A stretch of DNA of 64,000 bases from Chloroflexota bacterium (GTDB lineage: Bacteria > Chloroflexota > Ktedonobacteria > Ktedonobacterales > Ktedonobacteraceae): positions 62,001 to 126,000 of the forward strand of contig CADDZH010000001.1 of assembly GCA_902812455.1 (NCBI GenBank). The letters run 5' to 3'. The translations under genes and the position numbers were made by a program. Below are positions 58,374-64,000 of the stretch, piece after piece. The notes under the pieces were generated by a model. It did no database searches. It saw nothing but the letters and a program-made list of their open reading frames with translations, and had not been told where the DNA came from. Position 1 is the first letter of the stretch, and each line of letters opens with the position of its first letter.

Positions 58374-60194
58374 ATGTCCAAGATTATGGCGCCGGCTGTG
58401 GCGAGTGGAACAAGAGAAGAAATTGAAGACAGATCCTCCGCTAAGGGGATTGCATTCCCTGGCAACCTCGCTGTACAAAAGCAAATCCTGCTGGCATGGG
58501 GCCTTTTGATCCTGGTGACGCTCCTTTATGCTCTAGCGATGAGCTTTGAGGCTGTGCTGCGCTACGAGACGTTCAAGGCCACCGCGTTTGATCTGGGGAA
58601 TATGGACCAGGTGATCTGGAATACGATTCATGGGCGCCTGTTCCAGTTCACCAACCAGGCGATTGATTATTACGGGCCGCCAACGCGCCTGGCCATTCAT
58701 TTTGAGCCGATTATCCTGCCACTCTCGCTGCTCTACGCTTTTGGCTCGGATCCGCGCATCCTGCTGGTGTTCCAGACGCTGGCGCTCGCATCTGGGACGC
58801 TGCCTGTCTTCCTGCTGGCGCGCTATTATCTTCCCAGGTGGCCAATGCTTGCCCCGGTCATGGTGGTCGCGTACCTGCTGTCACCGGCGCTGCTGGGCCT
58901 CAACATTTTTGACTTTCATCCTGTGAGTATGGCCACGCCGCTATTGCTCTACGCGCTGCTGGCTCTTACCTATAAGCGCTACTGGCTGCTCCTGCTGGCG
59001 TGCGTGCTTGCGGCCGCCACTAAAGAGGATGTGCCGCTGGCAGTAGCCATGCTGGGGGTCATGCTGATCTGGAAGTACAGGCTGCCTCGCCTGGGAACAA
59101 TTCTGCTCGTGGGAGGGCTGCTCTGGAGTTTTGTGGCCTTCGAGGTGATTATTCCTCACTTTTATCCAGGAGCGCAGTCGAATAACTTCTGGTACCGCTA
59201 TGAGCAGTTCGGAGATACACCCGGCCAGGCTATCTTGAATCTCGTCATACACCCATGGCTGCCCTTCACGACCTTTATTTCGATTGACCGCATCTATTAC
59301 CTGGCAAGCCTCTTCCGCAGCGCCGGGTTTTTATCGCTGCTGGCGCCGGAATGGCTGATCCCGGCGCTGCCGAGTATGGCCGTGAATTTGCTGAGCACCG
59401 ATCCATCCACCTATAGCGGGGTATATCATTACAACGCCACGATCATCCCGTTCGTCATGCTTGCGGCCATCCATGGCACGAGGCGCCTCATCAATATATG
59501 GAAAAGATGGCGCGGAGAGCCGGTGGAGGGGATCGACTGGCCGCCGGAGGGCAAGGCAAATGCTGACGGCGAGCGACAGGGATCCTTCGCTTCGCTCAGG
59601 ATGACATTACCAACTCGAGTCTTTAAACTTCAAAATCGGCCCCTACAGTTTATGCGCCGCCGGATGACTCGCCTTGTGGTCGTGCCATGCATGCGTATAT
59701 GGAAATGGCTTGCGCGGGTGGGGACTGTCCAATGGCAGCGTTTCAGCGAGCGCATGCAGCCTCTCGCCAGAATGCATCCGCTGCCCCGCCTTCAATGGAT
59801 GATATTCACCTGGGTGACGGTGATGACCATCCTCAATTTCTTGATCGCCGCTCCCATGCTCAATATTTTCTGGGCCGACCATCTCCCAGGACCGCGCGAG
59901 CAGCACATCGAGCAACTGCTGGCAATGATCCCGCCCAATGCCTCAGTTTCTGCCAGCGATAATTTGAACCCGCATGTGAGCGAGCGGGAGCACCTGGCGG
60001 TCTTCCCTTCGCTCAGCGACGATGCGCCAAATAATTCAGGCGATCTTGTGCAGTACATTATTGTTGATCTCGATGACGTCTTCCCACAGAATCGGGCTAC
60101 TGTTACGAACGAACTTGATCATTTGCAGCGCTCCGGGCAGTACGTGGTGATTGCGAGAGCGGAGGGAGTGATCTTGCTGGAGCGACGTACCTAG
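58374..60194 (+). CDS. DUF2079 multi-span membrane protein
   Basis: 606 residues, GT-C-like membrane protein family of unknown reaction. The DUF2079 core is marked by AFDLGNMDQVIWNTIHGRLF and HFEPIILPLSLLYA, with about ten to twelve spans. Residues 396-426 form a charged loop coded by repeat DNA: GSFASLRMT is the usual translation of the CCTTCGCTTCGCTCAGGATG repeat arm. ATG at 58374 is chosen from a modest AGGT six bases upstream. It may be in one operon with the DUF457 gene. A sugar-lipid substrate is likely from the GT-C fold but not shown. Confidence 0.82.
   Translation: MSKIMAPAVASGTREEIEDRSSAKGIAFPGNLAVQKQILLAWGLLILVTLLYALAMSFEAVLRYETFKATAFDLGNMDQVIWNTIHGRLFQFTNQAIDYYGPPTRLAIHFEPIILPLSLLYAFGSDPRILLVFQTLALASGTLPVFLLARYYLPRWPMLAPVMVVAYLLSPALLGLNIFDFHPVSMATPLLLYALLALTYKRYWLLLLACVLAAATKEDVPLAVAMLGVMLIWKYRLPRLGTILLVGGLLWSFVAFEVIIPHFYPGAQSNNFWYRYEQFGDTPGQAILNLVIHPWLPFTTFISIDRIYYLASLFRSAGFLSLLAPEWLIPALPSMAVNLLSTDPSTYSGVYHYNATIIPFVMLAAIHGTRRLINIWKRWRGEPVEGIDWPPEGKANADGERQGSFASLRMTLPTRVFKLQNRPLQFMRRRMTRLVVVPCMRIWKWLARVGTVQWQRFSERMQPLARMHPLPRLQWMIFTWVTVMTILNFLIAAPMLNIFWADHLPGPREQHIEQLLAMIPPNASVSASDNLNPHVSEREHLAVFPSLSDDAPNNSGDLVQYIIVDLDDVFPQNRATVTNELDHLQRSGQYVVIARAEGVILLERRT
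59580..59647 (+). repeat. Composite repeat in frame inside the DUF2079 gene
   Basis: GGATCCTTCGCTTCGCTCAG with GATGACA (59580-59606) is the right arm of the family seen at 24631, 36298 and 52121. AATCGGCCCCTACAG (59633-59647) is the end of the family seen at 26815. Frame is kept. Confidence 0.8.
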
Positions 60195-60309
60195 CGCAGC
60201 ACAGGCGAATCATGTTATAATCGATAGCAACAGGAACAATAGGTAATTGGGGATATGACAATATAGTAGAGAGCGCAGCCCCCACCAATGTTCCAGGGAG
60301 GAGAAGCCC

Positions 60310-60786
60310 GTGCATAATAATCCATATTCAAACGAGCCTACAGATATTATCCCCCCCATGCCGGACCTGCCGCCGAAACAAACACCACATCCTCCTGCCG
60401 AAAATGTGGAGCGTGTCGAGGTTGAAGAAAGGGTAGTAGATACACAGCAGGAAGAGGCGCGCACCGTTAAGTTCATTATAGGGAAAATCGCGGACTTCTT
60501 GCGCTGGCTTGCCATCGTCATCGAAGTGCTCATGCTGATAGAATTCATTTTCAGGCTGATTGGAGCAGACCCGACCAACCCCTTCGCGTCTTTTCTCTAC
60601 GCCTTGACGGAGGGGGTCATCCTGGTCCCCTTTAGCAATCTCGTCCACGATCCGGTGATTCATTACCCAAACCAGGTGTTTGAATGGACGACATTGATTG
60701 CCATGGCGATCTATGCCTTGATCTTCTGGTTGATCCGCAGTTTCGTGCGGCTGCTGGCATCTGAGCCGCAAGAGCCGGTCGAATAG
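60310..60786 (+). CDS. YggT-like membrane protein
   Basis: 158 residues. An N-terminal Pro-rich soluble part of about 55 residues is followed by YggT-like hydrophobic sequence, with WLAIVIEVLMLIEFIFRLIG, DPTNPFASFLYALTEGVILVP and a last span at WTTLIAMAIYALIFWLI. YggT proteins are linked to osmotic or division functions but no reaction is known. GTG start with AGGGAGGAG eight bases upstream. Eight bases separate its stop from the DUF2877 start. Confidence 0.8.
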   Translation: MHNNPYSNEPTDIIPPMPDLPPKQTPHPPAENVERVEVEERVVDTQQEEARTVKFIIGKIADFLRWLAIVIEVLMLIEFIFRLIGADPTNPFASFLYALTEGVILVPFSNLVHDPVIHYPNQVFEWTTLIAMAIYALIFWLIRSFVRLLASEPQEPVE

Positions 60787-60794
60787 ATACCTCT

Positions 60795-61853
60795 ATGAAC
60801 GATTTTCCGGGGCAAGCCTCGCCCCTACCCTCGGTGAACGAATCAGCGTCGATCAGGGCCGGGAGTTACAGTGAATGTATTGCAGCAGCAGTTAGCGGTA
60901 GAGCGGAACGAGGTGTGGTTCACAGCGTTTTCGATGCTGCCGCTAACATTGTCTTTGTGGATGGTTTTGTCCTCTCGCTCAATGCCAGCAGTTCGGCCCG
61001 CATGCCTAATGGCCTCCAACTCTCGGCTTCCCCAGGTTCTTTTCCCTTTTCTGCTCTTCGTGCCGGTATGCCTGTCCTGCTAGGAGCATACCGGCTCCAC
61101 ATCGAAGCGCTTGATTGCTCGCTTGATCTTTCAAGCTGCTCGCGCTGGAATCCGCATATTGAGCGCCCTGAGGGGTTGGATAGAGGAATTATCAAAAGAA
61201 ATGGGGAGCGGATAGCAGAAAGGGTATGGAATGGGACCGTACCCGTAGGGGCAAGGGGAAGGGCGGAGAGGAGCGGGGGCCTTGCGCTTGCCCTTGTCTC
61301 TCGCCCCATCTGGCCATTCCTTTTTGATGCGCCCACAACGACAGGATCGATGGGAGACGAGGGAGATTCATGGCATCGGGATGATGAGGGCCGCGCAAGC
61401 GCCCCCACCGCACCTCTTCTCCTCTCCCGCCCCTACGAAAGGATTGTTGCGCTGGCCGAGGCGTATCATGAATCCGTGTTGGAGATGGCGGAATATTTGT
61501 GCGGGCGTGGGGTGGGGCTGACGCCGGCGGGGGATGATATGCTGGCCGGGTGGATGGCGATCAACTGGCTGCTGCATGGCCCGCAACCTGCCTTCCTGGA
61601 GGCATGCCGGCAGATTGTGGAGGTGGCGAGGCGGCGAACGCACCTGCTGAGCCAGTGCTGGCTGGGCTACGCAGCGCAAGGGGATGTAGCCATGCCGGTG
61701 AAGGCGCTGCTGGAAACAATGACGAGGGAGGATGATCAGGAACTGGATGCGGCAATCGATGCAGTCCTGTCAATGGGAGCGACCTCGGGCCACGACCTGA
61801 TACAGGGGATATTGTTGGGTCTTGGAGATGGAGACCTGGGCAGGTCTTGCTAA
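60795..61853 (+). CDS. DUF2877 family protein carrying two repeat insertions
   Basis: 352 residues. The DUF2877 signature is in the C-terminal half: GVGLTPAGDDMLAGWMA and MGATSGHDLIQGILLGL. Relatives are linked to allantoin or oxamate use, but their biochemistry is poorly known. The N-terminal codons pass through a repeat arm (60812-60836, GGGGCAAGCCTCGCCCCTAC), and residues 151-172 (GRAERSGGLALALV) come from a second repeat (61245-61310). The start is uncertain because of this. Homologues without the repeats should be shorter. Confidence 0.72.
   Translation: MNDFPGQASPLPSVNESASIRAGSYSECIAAAVSGRAERGVVHSVFDAAANIVFVDGFVLSLNASSSARMPNGLQLSASPGSFPFSALRAGMPVLLGAYRLHIEALDCSLDLSSCSRWNPHIERPEGLDRGIIKRNGERIAERVWNGTVPVGARGRAERSGGLALALVSRPIWPFLFDAPTTTGSMGDEGDSWHRDDEGRASAPTAPLLLSRPYERIVALAEAYHESVLEMAEYLCGRGVGLTPAGDDMLAGWMAINWLLHGPQPAFLEACRQIVEVARRRTHLLSQCWLGYAAQGDVAMPVKALLETMTREDDQELDAAIDAVLSMGATSGHDLIQGILLGLGDGDLGRSC
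60812..60836 (+). repeat. Repeat arm in the first codons of the DUF2877 gene
   Basis: GGGGCAAGCCTCGCCCCTAC followed by CCTCGG matches the closing arm at 44142-44166. It is in frame. Confidence 0.65.
61245..61310 (+). repeat. GTAGGGGCAAGG...GCCTTGCGCTTGCCC repeat inside the DUF2877 gene
   Basis: GTAGGGGCAAGG, then GGAGCGGGGGCCTTGCGCTT and GCCC match 22761 and 44049. Frame is kept. Confidence 0.78.
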
Positions 61854-61911
61854 TTATAAGAAAAACGTGCTACATTGAAGAGGCCTCAGGAACGATCAGT
61901 ATGGAGGCGTT

Positions 61912-62331
61912 ATGAGCCTATTGGATGCAGGTATTGGAGAGCCGCTGGTACCGCTGGTGAAGCCGCCAATTACGCAAGAGCAACTGCAGCGTTATGCCGA
62001 GGCTTCGGGGGATTACAACCCGATCCATCTTGATGACGAGGCTGCGCGGCGTGTGGGACTGGACGGGGTGATCGCGCATGGGATGCTCAGTATGGCCTTT
62101 CTGGGGCAGTTCGTTAGCCAGCAGGTGTCTGATATTCCTGGTGCGTATGTGAAGCACTTGAGGGCGCGCTTTGTGAACATGGTGCGGCTGGGCGATACAA
62201 TTACATGTCTTGGAACGGTGAAGGCCCGCAGTGAGGGCGATAATGGCAGGATAGAGGTAACGATTGATTGCTGGGCACAGAACCAGAAGGGCGAGAAAGT
62301 TACGGTCGGCGAAGCAATAGTGGTTCTTTGA
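61912..62331 (+). CDS. MaoC-like (R)-specific enoyl hydratase
   Basis: 139 residues, hot-dog fold dehydratase of fatty acid or polyester metabolism. The hydratase site is seen in YAEASGDYNPIHLDDEAARR, with Asp and His of GDYNPIH as the catalytic pair, and AHGMLSMAFLGQF follows. ATG has AGGCGTT upstream with GGAGG at a good distance. The acyl-CoA ligase starts 16 bases later on the same strand, so the two may act in sequence on acyl-CoAs. Confidence 0.92.
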   Translation: MSLLDAGIGEPLVPLVKPPITQEQLQRYAEASGDYNPIHLDDEAARRVGLDGVIAHGMLSMAFLGQFVSQQVSDIPGAYVKHLRARFVNMVRLGDTITCLGTVKARSEGDNGRIEVTIDCWAQNQKGEKVTVGEAIVVL

Positions 62332-62347
62332 GCAAAGGACGAAAAGC

Positions 62348-63961
62348 ATGACAGATGAGAAACCGGCAATGAGCGATCAGGACGTGCGCGTTCTTTCTGA
62401 TCTCTCTCGTTACAACTGCATTCATTTCGGCCCGTACAAGGCGATCATCTATGAAGACCAGCAGGGCACCCGCGAGTATACGAATGTAGATATTGCCAGG
62501 GAGGCGGCGCAACTGGCGCTGGGGCTTCAGAGCCTCGGCATAGAAAAGGGCGACCGGGTCATAGTCATGATGATTAACTGCCCTGAGGTTATCGTGGCTT
62601 ACCAGGCGATTGCCCGCGCCGGAGGCATCATTATCCCGGCCATGCCCTTGCTCAAAGGGCCAGAAATTCGCTACATTGCTGAGAATGCTGGAGCTAAAGC
62701 CATTATTACCAGCGCTCCGCTGCTCCCGCTGGTACAAAGCGCGCTTGTGGGCCTGCCAACCATGCAGCATATCGTTGTCGCTGGCGATACACCTGAACAA
62801 ACGAATGAGCAGCCCACAACAGGCCTGGCTATACATAGCTATAGTGAGATTGTGGCAAGAGGCGAACCGGCGGCAGCGCATTTCCTTGAAGAGGGCGATG
62901 TAGCCGTATCCCCGGATGATATTGCAGTCATCCTGTATACATCGGGCACGACGGGCAATCCCAAGGGGGTTGTGCTCACGCACCGCAATCTCATCTCCAA
63001 TGCTCTGGCTGGCCGAAGGGAGGATGCTGTACGGCGTGAAGAGACGCACCTGGCTGTGCTGCCCCTGGCGCATGCATATGGCATCCTGGTCGCCAACGTT
63101 TTCTTCTTAAGCGGCAACAAGATTATTGCGCATCCACGCTTTGATACTACGGCGGTACTCTCGGCCATTGAGCGCTACCGCATTACCGGCTTTGCGGGCG
63201 TACCGGCGATGTTTGTGGCCCTGCTCTTTTCACCTGATGCAGATAACTATGATACCAGTAGCTTGCAGTATTGCGTGAGTGGCTCGGCGCCGCTGCCGGT
63301 GGCTGTTCTGGAGGGGTTTGAGCAGAAGTTCGGCTGCAAAATATTAGAAGGCTATGGCCTCTCGGAAGCAAGCGCGGCTCTCACGGGCCATGCAAGGGAT
63401 ATGCCGAGAAAACCTGGCTCGGTAGGGAAGCCTTTGCCGGGCGTCGAGCTGCTGGTGGTGGATGAGCATGATCAACCGCTGCCGGCAGGTCAGGTGGGAG
63501 AAGTGATCGCTCGCGGGCCGAATATCATGCAGAGCTATTACAACATGCCTGAAGAGACTCAGGCGGCGCTGCGCAATGGCTGGCTGCACACGGGCGATAT
63601 GGGCTACCTTGATGAAGATGGCTATTTGTATATTGTCGAACGGAAGAAGGATTTGATCATTCGCGGCGGGTTTAACATTTACCCGCGCGACGTTGAGGAA
63701 GTGCTCAACAGGCACCCGGCGGTGATCGAGTCGGCGGTGGTTGGCGTGCCATCGGAGCGCATGGGCGAGGAGGTGAAGGCATTCGTGGTGACTCGCGAAC
63801 CTGTCGATGCTGAGACATTGATGGCTTATTGCCGCGAATCGCTGGCGAACTATAAAACGCCGAGCCAGATTGAGTTTGTGAGTTCCTTGCCGCGCAACGC
63901 GGTAGGCAAGATTGACAAGAAAGAGTTGAGGCTACGTTTCATCACCGCTGACCGAAGGTAG
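62348..63961 (+). CDS. Long-chain fatty acid-CoA ligase (AMP-binding)
   Basis: 537-residue ANL-family enzyme that activates fatty acids as acyl-CoA. The P-loop is YTSGTTGNPKGVVLTHRN, A5 is EGYGLSEAS, and the hinge region DMGYLDEDGYLYIVERKKD and the catalytic Lys near GKIDKKELR are all present. Chain-length preference cannot be read from sequence. It is cotranscribed with the MaoC hydratase. The gene is complete. Confidence 0.94.
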   Translation: MTDEKPAMSDQDVRVLSDLSRYNCIHFGPYKAIIYEDQQGTREYTNVDIAREAAQLALGLQSLGIEKGDRVIVMMINCPEVIVAYQAIARAGGIIIPAMPLLKGPEIRYIAENAGAKAIITSAPLLPLVQSALVGLPTMQHIVVAGDTPEQTNEQPTTGLAIHSYSEIVARGEPAAAHFLEEGDVAVSPDDIAVILYTSGTTGNPKGVVLTHRNLISNALAGRREDAVRREETHLAVLPLAHAYGILVANVFFLSGNKIIAHPRFDTTAVLSAIERYRITGFAGVPAMFVALLFSPDADNYDTSSLQYCVSGSAPLPVAVLEGFEQKFGCKILEGYGLSEASAALTGHARDMPRKPGSVGKPLPGVELLVVDEHDQPLPAGQVGEVIARGPNIMQSYYNMPEETQAALRNGWLHTGDMGYLDEDGYLYIVERKKDLIIRGGFNIYPRDVEEVLNRHPAVIESAVVGVPSERMGEEVKAFVVTREPVDAETLMAYCRESLANYKTPSQIEFVSSLPRNAVGKIDKKELRLRFITADRR

Positions 63962-63968
63962 CCGCCAC

Positions 63969-63985
63969 CCTCTCCGGGGGAGAGG
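63969..63985 (+). terminator. Hairpin after the acyl-CoA ligase gene
   Basis: CCTCTCC-GGG-GGAGAGG, seven-base arms with a three-base loop, directly after the stop codon. No T-run follows, so it may be a weak terminator or another repeat arm. Confidence 0.35.
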
Positions 63986-64000
63986 TAATAGCGGCGTTGC

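Noticed and set aside
1..64000. tRNA or rRNA genes
   Set aside because: No cloverleaf or rRNA-like sequence was noticed in any gap; a dedicated scan could still find one.

Overview
The window looks like chromosome from a Chloroflexota bacterium, most likely Ktedonobacteria. This is an inference from gene content and style, not from a marker gene: no rRNA or tRNA was seen. Pointers are an XPB-Bax1 helicase-nuclease pair, a RecQ-phosphoribosyltransferase fusion, a Ser/Thr kinase with several membrane spans, a MurT-GatD pair (Gram-positive type wall), NarL-type signalling proteins and a very high load of short dispersed palindromic repeats.

Layout. 1-3 kb: stand-alone TrpB2 and a GH3 lipoprotein, both on the minus strand. 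3.1-7.9 kb: methyltransferase, RNase III, an Eco57I/TaqI-like DNA methylase, then a B12-binding mutase subunit and its MeaB GTPase. 7.9-16.5 kb: a DNA-processing island with a low-GC BglII/BstYI-like restriction-modification pair, RecQ-PRTase, a DprA-like protein, XPB helicase and Bax1-like nuclease. 16.5-26.4 kb: Ser/Thr kinase, MazG fusion, a histidine kinase carrying its own LuxR DNA-binding domain, a NarL regulator, an HD hydrolase and purH. 26.4-27.4 kb: repeat-rich stretch with an orphan helix-turn-helix gene. 27.4-33.1 kb: two small helical proteins and a 1623-residue ATPase that joins a degenerate P1B-like half to an intact P2-like half. 33.1-35.1 kb: MFS exporter and ArsR-type regulator behind a perfect 38-bp palindrome. 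35.2-43.8 kb: membrane proteins, DUF58-MoxR, GT9, then accB-fabF-accC for fatty acid synthesis. 44.4-52 kb: a small EACC1-like protein, GatD-MurT, two GT4 enzymes, an RRM protein and a beta-propeller lipoprotein. 52-57.7 kb: a type ISP-like single-chain restriction-modification enzyme with a low-GC specificity region, a RibD/DHFR-fold reductase and a RecF/OLD-like ATPase; the first and third share a duplicated promoter. 57.8-64 kb: DUF457, DUF2079, YggT-like and DUF2877 proteins, a MaoC hydratase and an acyl-CoA ligase.

Two themes stand out. First, three unrelated DNA methylase systems plus RecQ-PRTase/DprA/XPB/Bax1 and an orphan AAA ATPase make this chromosome segment rich in defence or repair functions. 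Second, families of short palindromic repeats sit not only between genes but in frame inside at least four coding sequences, where they encode extra peptide. One of these copies matches an intergenic copy over 39 of 39 bases. All function calls rest on motif recognition by eye; no database search was possible.
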